NCBI GenBank assembly: GCA_016867175.1
Contig: VGKF01000013.1
Span: 1-10,938 of the forward strand
DNA: 10,938 bases
Source: Candidatus Omnitrophota bacterium
Lineage (GTDB): Bacteria; Omnitrophota; Gorgyraeia; Gygaellales; Profunditerraquicolaceae
Direction of reading: 5' to 3'
In this document: piece by piece, positions 5,246 through 10,938 of the stretch
How positions within the stretch are numbered: the first letter of the stretch is position 1
How the letters are laid out: each line of letters begins with the position of its first letter
Made by a program: the position numbers and the translations under genes
Notes under the pieces: model-generated
Database searches by the model: none
Told to the model about the DNA's origin: nothing
The model's input: only the letters and a program-made list of their open reading frames with translations

Positions 5246-6436
5246 ATGGAAAAAGTAGAGATTATAAAAGATATATTTTGGGTGGGCGCAGTGGATTGGA
5301 ATGTGAGGAATTTTCACGGCCACACCTATTCTACTAACAGGGGCACCAGCTATAATGCCTATCTTATCCTGGATAAAAAAATAGCCCTTATAGATACTGT
5401 ATATGGGCCCTTTGCCCAGGAGATGATTGAAAGGATCAGCCAGATCATCGCTCCTGGAGAGATCGACTATATTATCTCAAACCACGTAGAAACAGACCAT
5501 TCCGGAGCGCTTCCGGCGATAGCTAAGCTTTGCCCTAAGGCAAAGGTCTTAGGTACCCAGAAATGTAAGGAAGGCCTGCATAAGCATTATTACGCAGACT
5601 GGGAATTCTCAGTGGTAAAAACAGGGGATAAATTAGAGCTGGGCAAAAGGACGCTGACTTTCCTGGAAGCGCCGATGCTGCATTGGCCGGATAGTATGTT
5701 TACCTATTGCCCAGAGGATCAACTTTTACTACCCAATGACGCCTTTGGCCAGCACTATGCAAGTAGCGGCCGTTTTGATGATGAGGTTGATCAATGCAGC
5801 TTGATGCAGGAGGCAGCAAAATACTATGCCAATATCCTCTGGCCCTTAAGCTCGCTTGTCTTAAGAAAGATCGAAGAAGTAGAGAAGGCCAAGATCCCCA
5901 TAAAGATGATTGCGCCCAGCCACGGGATTATCTGGCGTAAGGACCCAGCAAAGATAATCAATGCCTATGTAAGCTGGGCCAAGAATGAAGTTAAGCCCAA
6001 AGTAGTAATTATCTATGAGAGTATGTGGGGCTCAACCGAGAGGATGGCCAAAGCAATAGCCCAAGGTATAATTGATAACGGCCTAGAGGTAAGAATCTTT
6101 GACGTGGCGGTTGCCGATCGCACAGAGGCAATAAAAGAGATGCTGGATAGCAAAGGCTATCTTATTGGTTCCTCAACTCATGATAATGGGATGCTTCCTG
6201 CTATCGCCGGTTTTATGCAGTTCTTTAAAGGGCTTAAGCCGAAGAACAGATTAGCCTCTGCCTTCGGTTCTTATGGCTGGGCAGGCGGGGCATTGAAGGA
6301 GCTGGAGTCAGGACTACGGGAAGCCGGGGTAGAGATAACCCAACCGGGCCTGGCCATCCAATATCTGCCGGATAAAGATGAACTCCAGCGTTGTTATGAC
6401 TATGGGAAGGATTTTGCTAAGAGGGTAAAAGCATAG
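5246..6436 (+). CDS. fprA: Flavodiiron protein (rubredoxin:oxygen / nitric oxide oxidoreductase)
   Basis: 396 aa; ATG at 5246 after GGGAGAG at 5237-5243. This cytoplasmic enzyme reduces O2 to water and/or NO to N2O. The N-terminal metallo-beta-lactamase-like domain (about 1-248) carries the diiron ligands H80, E82, D84 (with H85) in SNHVETDH, H146 (LHWPDSM), D165 (PNDAFG) and H226 (PSHGIIW). The flavodoxin domain (about 252-396) binds FMN through ESMWGSTERM. There is no fused rubredoxin or flavin reductase domain, so this is the minimal class A form. The separate rubredoxin follows 13 bp downstream, the arrangement expected for a rubredoxin-fed FDP. O2 versus NO preference cannot be told from sequence. 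Confidence 0.96.
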   Translation: MEKVEIIKDIFWVGAVDWNVRNFHGHTYSTNRGTSYNAYLILDKKIALIDTVYGPFAQEMIERISQIIAPGEIDYIISNHVETDHSGALPAIAKLCPKAKVLGTQKCKEGLHKHYYADWEFSVVKTGDKLELGKRTLTFLEAPMLHWPDSMFTYCPEDQLLLPNDAFGQHYASSGRFDDEVDQCSLMQEAAKYYANILWPLSSLVLRKIEEVEKAKIPIKMIAPSHGIIWRKDPAKIINAYVSWAKNEVKPKVVIIYESMWGSTERMAKAIAQGIIDNGLEVRIFDVAVADRTEAIKEMLDSKGYLIGSSTHDNGMLPAIAGFMQFFKGLKPKNRLASAFGSYGWAGGALKELESGLREAGVEITQPGLAIQYLPDKDELQRCYDYGKDFAKRVKA

Positions 6437-6449
6437 AAAGGAGGCAGAG

Positions 6450-6608
6450 ATGGCTAAATATCGCTGTACAGTTTGTGGCTATATCTATGACCCTAACTTG
6501 GGGGATGATACTCAAGGAGTCAAGCCAGGTACCTCCTTCGAGAGCCTGCCGGATTCTTGGGTCTGTCCTGAATGCGGAGTAGGAAAAGATATGTTCGAAA
6601 AGGCTTAA
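6450..6608 (+). CDS. rub: Rubredoxin
   Basis: A 52-aa one-iron electron carrier. ATG at 6450 with AAAGGAGG at 6437-6444; stop TAA at 6606-6608. The Fe(Cys)4 ligands are C6-x2-C9 (RCTVCGYIYDP) and C39-x2-C42 (WVCPECGVGKD), with the aromatic core Y4, Y11, Y13, F30, W37 and F49 intact. The length is that of classic clostridial rubredoxins. Placed directly after the flavodiiron protein, it is its probable electron donor and can also serve superoxide reductase (3453) and the rubrerythrin-like protein (7081). The next gene starts on its last stop base (TAATG), so translation is coupled. Confidence 0.97.
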   Translation: MAKYRCTVCGYIYDPNLGDDTQGVKPGTSFESLPDSWVCPECGVGKDMFEKA

Positions 6609-7078
6609 TGAAGAAACTTAGCGATGAAATAATAAGATTCTTCCGGGCTCAGGGCTGCGTGATTGTCTCTACCGTAGATTCCCAGGGCAGGCCGCATAGC
6701 GCTTGCAAAGGGATAGTAAAGATAAATCAAAACGGTAAAATCTATCTCCTCGATCTTTATAAGGCCAGGAGCTACCGTAATCTAAAACATAATCAACGCA
6801 TCAGTATTACTGCCTTAGATGAACATCGCTTTAAAGGATATTGCCTCAAGGGTAAAGCTAGGATTATCGCAACCAATAAGCTTCCTGCTACTGTCAGCGA
6901 GGCCTGGGAGGCAAAGATTAACAGCAGGATAACTCAGCGCGTATTAAAAAATCTGCATGAAGAGAAGGGGCATAGCCGTCATCCGGAGGCATTTCTGCCG
7001 CAGCCGCAATATCTGATAGCTATGGAGACAGAGGAGATAGTTGACCTCACCCCGCATTATTTAAGAGGAGGAGAATAG
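6608..7078 (+). CDS. Pyridoxamine 5'-phosphate oxidase-like FMN-binding split-barrel protein
   Basis: 156 aa. The start is the ATG at 6608 (MKKLSDEIIRFF), which shares its A with the rubredoxin stop; a GTG at 6572 in the same frame lies inside rubredoxin and is rejected. The N-terminal two thirds is a split beta-barrel of the PNPOx-like family: VIVSTVDSQGRPHS (strand-turn-strand), KGIVKI, then ITALDEHRFKGYCLKGKARI. This matches flavin-binding flavoproteins, not true PdxH, because the substrate-binding C-terminus of PdxH is absent. The family covers FMN or F420 binding proteins and reductases of varied substrates, so the substrate cannot be assigned. The C-terminal segment (about 100-150) is charged and may mediate dimer contacts. 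Its setting next to rubredoxin and the rubrerythrin-like gene suggests a redox flavoprotein. Confidence 0.75.
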   Translation: MKKLSDEIIRFFRAQGCVIVSTVDSQGRPHSACKGIVKINQNGKIYLLDLYKARSYRNLKHNQRISITALDEHRFKGYCLKGKARIIATNKLPATVSEAWEAKINSRITQRVLKNLHEEKGHSRHPEAFLPQPQYLIAMETEEIVDLTPHYLRGGE

Positions 7079-7080
7079 CA

Positions 7081-7557
7081 ATGGGCAATATTTTCGCAGG
7101 CAGCGAGGTAGTTGAGTTGGGTATTCAGATTGAGAAGAATGGAAAAGATTTTTATGAAGTACTTGCAGCGCAGTCTAAGAATGCAAAGGCCAAAGATAGC
7201 TTTGCCTTTTTGGCTAAAGAAGAAGAAAAGCATATTGCAGCCTTTCAGGGTATATTAAAGAAGACCCAAGGGTATGAGCCGCCTCAATCTTATCCTGGAG
7301 AATACCTGGCTTATATGAATGCCCTGGCCAGCGAGCATATCTTTACCCAGAAAGATAAAGGCAGGAGCGTTGCCCAGGGGATAAAGACGGATAAAGAGGC
7401 TGTGGATATGGCGCTGGGATTCGAAAAGGATTCCATTATTTTTTATGAAGGGATGAAGAAGATGGTCCCTGCCTACGAACAAAAGATAATCGATGAGCTG
7501 ATCGTCCAGGAACAGGCTCATCTGAGCAAGCTAAGAGAGTTAAAAAATAATCTTTAA
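7081..7557 (+). CDS. Rubrerythrin-like diiron protein lacking the rubredoxin domain
   Basis: 158 aa; ATG at 7081, 2 bp after the previous stop, with AAGAGGAGGAG at 7063-7073. It is a four-helix ferritin-like protein with two copies of the diiron motif: E18 (IEKNGKDFYE), E48-x2-H51 (EEEKH), E115 (FEKDSIIFYE) and E144-x2-H147 (QEQAH). This is the rubrerythrin domain that reduces hydrogen peroxide to water. The C-terminal rubredoxin domain of classical rubrerythrin is missing: the protein ends at KNNL without any CxxC. Electrons would come from the separate rubredoxin at 6450. Peroxidase activity is an inference from the family; a role as a ferroxidase or a general ferritin-like protein is possible. 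Confidence 0.85.
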   Translation: MGNIFAGSEVVELGIQIEKNGKDFYEVLAAQSKNAKAKDSFAFLAKEEEKHIAAFQGILKKTQGYEPPQSYPGEYLAYMNALASEHIFTQKDKGRSVAQGIKTDKEAVDMALGFEKDSIIFYEGMKKMVPAYEQKIIDELIVQEQAHLSKLRELKNNL

Positions 7558-7571
7558 GCTAAGGAGGCATA

Positions 7572-7808
7572 ATGGGAAAGAAAGTTACCGTCTACAGTAC
7601 TACTACTTGTTCTTATTGTATCAGGGCTAAACAATTCCTGAATGAAAATAACATTATTTTCGAGAACTTCGATGTTTCAGCTGATCAAGAGAAGGCCCAA
7701 GAGATGATCCAGAAGTCAGGCCAGATGGGCGTGCCGGTATTGGATATAGACGGCCAGATCATCGTAGGTTTTGATAAAGAAGGAATAAAAAAAGCACTGG
7801 GGCTATAG
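7572..7808 (+). CDS. Glutaredoxin-like / NrdH-type redoxin
   Basis: 78 aa; ATG at 7572 with AAGGAGG at 7561-7567. It has a compact thioredoxin fold with a C13-S-Y-C16 active site (STTTCSYC), the cis-proline loop MGVPVL and a GFDKEGIKK C-terminal helix. The sequence resembles clostridial Cp9-type glutaredoxin-like proteins, which accept electrons from an NADH-dependent AhpF-like thioredoxin reductase and pass them to peroxiredoxins. The reductase gene starts 4 bp after this stop, so the pair is expected to work together. Likely client in this cluster: the Tpx domain at 4367. Supply to ribonucleotide reductase, as for NrdH, is an alternative. Confidence 0.9.
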   Translation: MGKKVTVYSTTTCSYCIRAKQFLNENNIIFENFDVSADQEKAQEMIQKSGQMGVPVLDIDGQIIVGFDKEGIKKALGL

Positions 7809-7812
7809 AAAG

Positions 7813-8718
7813 ATGTTAGAGCTGATTATTATTGGGGCTGGGCCTGCCGGGATTACTGCCGCAGTATATGCCGCGCGTAAAAGAATGAGCCTTTTAGTTA
7901 TCAGTAAAGATATCGGTGGACAGGCTGCCTGGAGCGGCGACATAGAGAATTATACCGGGTATCAGTTTATTAGCGGCCCGGAACTTGCGGATAAATTCGC
8001 AGAGCACATAGGTAAATACGGAGTCAACCTTAAAGAGCAGGAGGCGGTAGTAGGGCTTAAGAAATCAGGGGATATAATCTTAGTTAAGACAGGTAAGTCT
8101 AATTATGAAACAAAGACCGTTATTATTGCCTCTGGTAAAAGAAGCAGGGAGCTGGGTGTCCCGGGAGAAAAAGAGTTTAAGAATAAGGGCCTTACTTATT
8201 GCGCTACCTGCGACGGGCCTTTATTCTCCGGAAAACCTGTTGCGGTTATCGGCGGGGGCAACTCCGCCCTTGATGCTGCCTTGCAGCTGGTGAATATAGC
8301 AAGCAAGGTATACCTGGTGAATATTACCTCTGCTTTATCCGGGGATGAGATCATGCGCCAGAAGGTAGAGTCTGACCAGAAGGTAGAACTTTTAAATGAT
8401 ACCCAGGTGACTGCTATAACAGGCGATAGATTTGTCAAAGGGATCAAAATAAAAAGAGCCGGCAGGGAGGAGCCTTTGGCTGTAGAGGGTATATTTGTAG
8501 AGGTAGGGCTCCTGCCTAACTCTGAATTTGCGACGGATGTAGAAAAGAATAAGTTGCTTGAGATTCAAGTGAATTCCCGCAATGAAACCAATATCCCCGG
8601 GGTATTTGCCGCAGGTGATGTTACTGACGTGCCGGAGAAACAGATTATCATTGCCGCAGGCGAGGGCTCAAAGGCTGCGCTCTCCGCTTTCCGGTATCTG
8701 GCGCAGCATAAAATCTAA
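7813..8718 (+). CDS. trxB: Thioredoxin reductase, AhpF-like (probably NADH-dependent)
   Basis: 301 aa; ATG at 7813 with only a weak ribosome site, consistent with coupling to the glutaredoxin gene. FAD-binding motif GAGPAG (8-13), redox-active C130-A-T-C133-D-G, NAD(P)-binding GGGNSALDA (147-155) and the C-terminal FAD motif AAGDVTD are all present. The usual NADPH-selective HRR-x3-R segment of TrxB is replaced by a stretch reading LVNITSALSGDEIM, the same position where AhpF has an acidic, NADH-type segment. The C-terminal half (GLLPNSEF, NETNIPGVFAAGD, KQIIIAAGEGSKAALSAF) also follows AhpF closely. This supports a Cp34/AhpF-type NADH-dependent enzyme acting with the adjacent glutaredoxin to reduce peroxiredoxins. 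The AhpF N-terminal domain is absent, its role being taken by that glutaredoxin. Confidence 0.92.
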   Translation: MLELIIIGAGPAGITAAVYAARKRMSLLVISKDIGGQAAWSGDIENYTGYQFISGPELADKFAEHIGKYGVNLKEQEAVVGLKKSGDIILVKTGKSNYETKTVIIASGKRSRELGVPGEKEFKNKGLTYCATCDGPLFSGKPVAVIGGGNSALDAALQLVNIASKVYLVNITSALSGDEIMRQKVESDQKVELLNDTQVTAITGDRFVKGIKIKRAGREEPLAVEGIFVEVGLLPNSEFATDVEKNKLLEIQVNSRNETNIPGVFAAGDVTDVPEKQIIIAAGEGSKAALSAFRYLAQHKI

Positions 8719-8719
8719 C

Positions 8720-9367
8720 ATGTATAAACGGTTTTTAAATTCCCTCCTCTTTATCGCTATTATCATCCTGGGCTGGCAGTATCCGCTGCTGGGTTATTTC
8801 ATACCTTTTTGTATGCTTGCCGGTATAGCTATCGGCTTATCAGCCGGCCGCAAGTGGTGCGATTGGTATTGCCCAAGGGGAAGTTTTTATGATGCGCTTA
8901 TGCGTCCGTTAAGCGCCCAGCGCGGCATCCCGGGGTTATTCAAAAATATATATTTTAGGATAGGGGTGCTGTTCTTTTTAATGCTGGTTATGGCTATTAA
9001 TCTTATCCTGCGTTGGCCAAACCCGTATCATATAGGAAAGTTCTTTGTTTCTCTTTTGACTCTCACCACCGCCGCAGGTATCATACTGGCGATAATCTTT
9101 CATCAGCGCAGCTGGTGCTCATTCTGCCCCATAGGCACGGTAATAAACCTAATAAGCAGGGGTAAAGAGAGCCTAAGGATCAATTCAGAGCGTTGTGTAG
9201 AATGTAAAATCTGCTTCAAGGCCTGTCCGATGCAGATAAAGCCGTATTTATTTAAAGGTAAGGGGATGGAACCAGTCAAAGAGGCTGATTGCCTGCGTTG
9301 CGGCTCCTGTGTAGCTAGCTGCCCGACAAAAGCCCTGACTTTAGAAGGTAAGCAAAAATATACTTGA
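8720..9367 (+). CDS. NapH/CcoG-like membrane protein with 4Fe-4S clusters
   Basis: 215 aa from the ATG at 8720, one base after the trxB stop; longer in-frame starts lie inside trxB and are rejected. No clear ribosome site, so translation is probably coupled. Membrane segments lie at about 8-20 and 24-41, 79-97 and 108-127. Two membrane-edge cysteine motifs typical of NapH/NosR/MauN proteins are present: C47-x3-C51-P (CDWYCPRG, with D58) and C133-x2-C136-P (CSFCPIG). A soluble two-cluster ferredoxin tail follows: C159-x2-C162-x2-C165-x3-C169-P and C191-x2-C194-x2-C197-x3-C201-P. Proteins of this kind move electrons between the quinone pool or membrane and soluble redox partners. The partner is unknown. 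The neighbours suggest delivery to or from the thiol and peroxide reductases. Its TGA stop overlaps the -35 box of the next promoter. Confidence 0.85.
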   Translation: MYKRFLNSLLFIAIIILGWQYPLLGYFIPFCMLAGIAIGLSAGRKWCDWYCPRGSFYDALMRPLSAQRGIPGLFKNIYFRIGVLFFLMLVMAINLILRWPNPYHIGKFFVSLLTLTTAAGIILAIIFHQRSWCSFCPIGTVINLISRGKESLRINSERCVECKICFKACPMQIKPYLFKGKGMEPVKEADCLRCGSCVASCPTKALTLEGKQKYT

Positions 9368-9391
9368 CAAATATTCTTTATAGTGTATACT
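9364..9391 (+). promoter_or_regulatory. Strong sigma-70 type promoter for the Rrf2-cysK operon
   Basis: A perfect TTGACA (9364-9369) includes the stop codon of the upstream gene (TGA 9365-9367). A 16-bp spacer is followed by TATACT (9386-9391). The expected start at about 9398 gives a leader of roughly 28 bases before the ATG at 9426, with AGAAGGAG (9416-9423) as ribosome site. Confidence 0.8.
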
Positions 9392-9408
9392 CTACTATTA
9401 TGATAGAG
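9390..9408. promoter_or_regulatory. Candidate operator, imperfect palindrome over the transcription start
   Basis: CTCTACTATTATGATAGAG has 5-bp inverted arms CTCTA and TAGAG around a 9-base AT-rich centre, and overlaps the end of the -10 box and the expected +1. Rrf2 regulators often repress their own promoter from such a position, so this may be the autoregulatory site. The short arms make chance quite possible. Confidence 0.35.
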
Positions 9409-9425
9409 ATTATAGAGAAGGAGCT

Positions 9426-9866
9426 ATGCGTATAACCTATAAAGGAGATTACGCCCTAAAGACTATATTAGGCCTGGCGCTACATTACGGAAATAGCCCC
9501 ACAACTATTAATGATTTGGCCAGGCGCGCGGATATCCCCACTAAGTTCCTGGAGCAGATACTGCTGGATTTGAAAAGGGGTGGATTCGTAGAGAGCAGGC
9601 GCGGTAAAATAGGCGGCTATCTCCTGGCCCGGGCCCCCTCCCAGATAAAGTTAGGTGAGGTTATCAGGTTTGTAGATGGGCCTGTTGAGCCTATAGCCTG
9701 CGCAGGGAAGAAATACTCAGGCTGTAATGATGTATATAAGTGCGTTTTTAGAAAGATATGGCAGGACGTATCTTTGGCTACTTCCAAGATAATAGATAAT
9801 ATAACCTTTGAAGAACTGGCCAAGAATATAAAAGATAAAGGCCCTGTTTATACATACCAGATTTAA
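9426..9866 (+). CDS. Rrf2-family transcriptional regulator with three candidate Fe-S cysteines
   Basis: 146 aa; ATG at 9426 with AGAAGGAG upstream. The N-terminal winged helix-turn-helix (about 1-80) has the classic Rrf2 features: a YALKTILGLA helix, the recognition helix IPTKFLEQILLDLKRGG and the wing RRGKIGGYLLAR. The sensor region has C92, C100 and C106 (C-x7-C-x5-C), comparable to IscR and NsrR, which bind [2Fe-2S] or [4Fe-4S] clusters through three cysteines. CymR-type Rrf2 regulators lack this triad. It could therefore sense Fe-S status, NO or oxygen. It shares a promoter with cysK, 17 bp downstream, so it probably controls cysteine and Fe-S supply and its own synthesis. It may also control the upstream detoxification genes; that is an inference. 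Confidence 0.92.
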   Translation: MRITYKGDYALKTILGLALHYGNSPTTINDLARRADIPTKFLEQILLDLKRGGFVESRRGKIGGYLLARAPSQIKLGEVIRFVDGPVEPIACAGKKYSGCNDVYKCVFRKIWQDVSLATSKIIDNITFEELAKNIKDKGPVYTYQI

Positions 9867-9883
9867 TTTTGCGAGGATAAGAT

Positions 9884-10816
9884 ATGGCCCGTATTGCCGA
9901 AGATATTACTAAATTGATTGGAAATACTCCTTTAGTGAGGCTAAGCAGGATTAATAAGGGAAGTTCTGCCGTTATCTTAGCTAAATTAGAATCCTTTAAT
10001 CCCTGCAGTTCTATTAAAGACAGGATCGGCTTGAGTATGCTGGAGGCTGCTGAGAAAGAGGGTAAGATAAATAAAGATACCATAATCCTTGAGCCTACCT
10101 CCGGGAATACCGGGATTGCCCTGGCATTTGTCTCGGCGGTAAAAGGATATAAATTGGTCTTGACTATGCCTGAGACGATGAGCGTAGAGCGCAGGCAGCT
10201 GCTTTTAGCCTTAGGCGCTCAGATTATTTTAACCCCCGGACCGGAGGGGATGTCAGGCGCTGTGAGAAAAGCAGAGGAGCTGGCCAAGTCTGACAGGCGT
10301 TATTTTATCCCGCAGCAATTTAATAGTCCGGCTAATCCAGAGGTCCACCGTAAGACTACAGCCCAGGAGATCTGGAGGGATACGGAGGGTGAGGTCGATA
10401 TTTTAGTGGCAGGGGTAGGCACAGGAGGCACGATTACCGGGATAGCAGAGGCGCTTAAGAAAGAGAAGCCTGATTTCAAGGCTATTGCAGTTGAGCCGGC
10501 TGATTCTGCGGTCCTTTCCGGCGGAAGCGCTGGCCCGCATAAGATCCAGGGGATAGGCGCAGGTTTTATCCCGCAGATTCTTAATACCAAGATTATAGAT
10601 GAGATTATAAAAGTCTCAAATCAGGATGCATTTCAGACTTCTCGCAGGCTTGCCAGGGAAGAAGGCATATTAGCCGGGATATCCTCCGGAGCTGCGCTCT
10701 TTGCCGCCCTTGTTGTTGCTAAGCGGCCAGAGAATAAAGGCAAGACTATTGTGGTAATCTTACCTGATAGCGCAGAAAAGTATTTAAGCACGGATTTATT
10801 TAAGGAAGGGGAATAG
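9884..10816 (+). CDS. cysK: Cysteine synthase (O-acetylserine sulfhydrylase)
   Basis: 310 aa; ATG at 9884, with GCGAGGA at 9871-9877. This PLP enzyme makes cysteine from O-acetylserine and sulfide. The PLP lysine is K45 in SSIKDR. The substrate loop is TSGNTG (72-77), the phosphate-binding loop is VGTGGT (178-183), and S268 (ISSGA) lies near the pyridine nitrogen. IGNTPLVRL at 12-20 is the family N-terminal signature. The length is normal for CysK/CysM. The PETMSVERR stretch (96-104) is typical of CysK-like enzymes that use free sulfide. It follows the Rrf2 gene, as seen with CymR or IscR-like regulators, and would provide cysteine for the Fe-S clusters and thiols of this region. Confidence 0.96.
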   Translation: MARIAEDITKLIGNTPLVRLSRINKGSSAVILAKLESFNPCSSIKDRIGLSMLEAAEKEGKINKDTIILEPTSGNTGIALAFVSAVKGYKLVLTMPETMSVERRQLLLALGAQIILTPGPEGMSGAVRKAEELAKSDRRYFIPQQFNSPANPEVHRKTTAQEIWRDTEGEVDILVAGVGTGGTITGIAEALKKEKPDFKAIAVEPADSAVLSGGSAGPHKIQGIGAGFIPQILNTKIIDEIIKVSNQDAFQTSRRLAREEGILAGISSGAALFAALVVAKRPENKGKTIVVILPDSAEKYLSTDLFKEGE

Positions 10817-10819
10817 GAG

Positions 10820-10938
10820 ATGGCGGAGAAAGACTGGCAGAAGCATGCAATAGTCTTAAAGGAGCTGCTGGGATTAGAGTATAGCCCGGTAGCAGTTAGT
10901 TGCGTAAAAGGGGCGGCGTCTCTTCCTTTAGATAGGAA
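10820..10938 (+). CDS. DUF169-like protein, N-terminus (partial)
   Basis: Begins with an ATG at 10820, 3 bp after the cysK stop, and runs off the right edge; 39 complete codons are visible. The ribosome site is inside the end of cysK (AAGGAAGGGGA, 10803-10813), so it is in the same operon. The segment LKELLGLEYSPVAVSCV is the pattern found at the start of DUF169 proteins, a family of unknown biochemical function common in anaerobes. There is too little sequence to say more, and the family assignment rests on that one stretch. Confidence 0.6.
   Translation, partial: MAEKDWQKHAIVLKELLGLEYSPVAVSCVKGAASLPLDR

Noticed and set aside
6572..6607. Upstream GTG start for the PNPOx-like gene
   Set aside because: It lies within the rubredoxin gene, whose four cysteines and length are canonical. 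The ATG at 6608 overlapping the rubredoxin stop is the better start.
8582..8719. Upstream start giving a longer NapH-like protein
   Set aside because: The extra 46 codons overlap the conserved C-terminus of thioredoxin reductase in another frame and add a basic, non-membrane segment foreign to the family.

Overview
The window is a dense, single-strand (+) gene cluster of 17 genes, 15 complete and one cut at each edge. It comes from what looks like a strictly anaerobic bacterium. Nearly every product belongs to the anaerobic, reductive way of handling oxygen, peroxide, superoxide and nitric oxide: class III hybrid cluster protein, superoxide reductase, ferritin, thiol peroxidase, flavodiiron protein, rubredoxin, a rubrerythrin-like diiron protein, and a glutaredoxin/NADH-type thioredoxin reductase pair. 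No catalase, SOD or respiratory oxidase is present. The moderate AT bias, tight spacing and repeat-derived protein tails would fit an uncultivated anaerobic lineage such as Omnitrophota, but no marker gene here fixes the taxonomy.

Layout. 1-75 is the C-terminus of a gene that resembles the end of an Rrf2-type regulator. 95-2526 holds a two-cluster ferredoxin-like protein, a small zinc-ribbon protein (ATGA overlap) and Hcp. Both the zinc-ribbon protein and Hcp end in a tail encoded by the same 62-bp double-hairpin repeat. 2527-2728 is the only long non-coding stretch. It holds a tandem array of the left 44 bp of that repeat, a complete third copy, an orphan right arm and a strong promoter that appears to start a leaderless mRNA. 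2729-7557 holds a flavin reductase, superoxide reductase, ferritin, a Tpx-pterin dehydratase fusion, flavodiiron protein, rubredoxin, a PNPOx-like flavoprotein and a rubrerythrin-like protein. 7572-9367 holds glutaredoxin, an AhpF-type thioredoxin reductase and a NapH-like membrane ferredoxin. 9364-10816 starts from a second strong promoter and encodes an Rrf2 regulator with three cysteines, then cysteine synthase. A DUF169-like gene runs off the right edge.

How it works together (inference). NAD(P)H electrons would pass through the ferredoxin-reductase-like flavoprotein, rubredoxin and the TrxR/Grx pair to the terminal reductases: Hcp for NO or hydroxylamine, FDP for O2 or NO, SOR for superoxide, and Tpx and the rubrerythrin-like protein for peroxide. 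Ferritin would sequester iron released from damaged centres. CysK and Fe-S-type Rrf2 regulators link the cluster to cysteine and Fe-S supply.

Most unusual points: the 62-bp repeat with a conserved loop and fully compensated stems, its tandem half-unit array, its role as a protein tail; the Tpx-PCD fusion; and the leaderless promoter next to the array.
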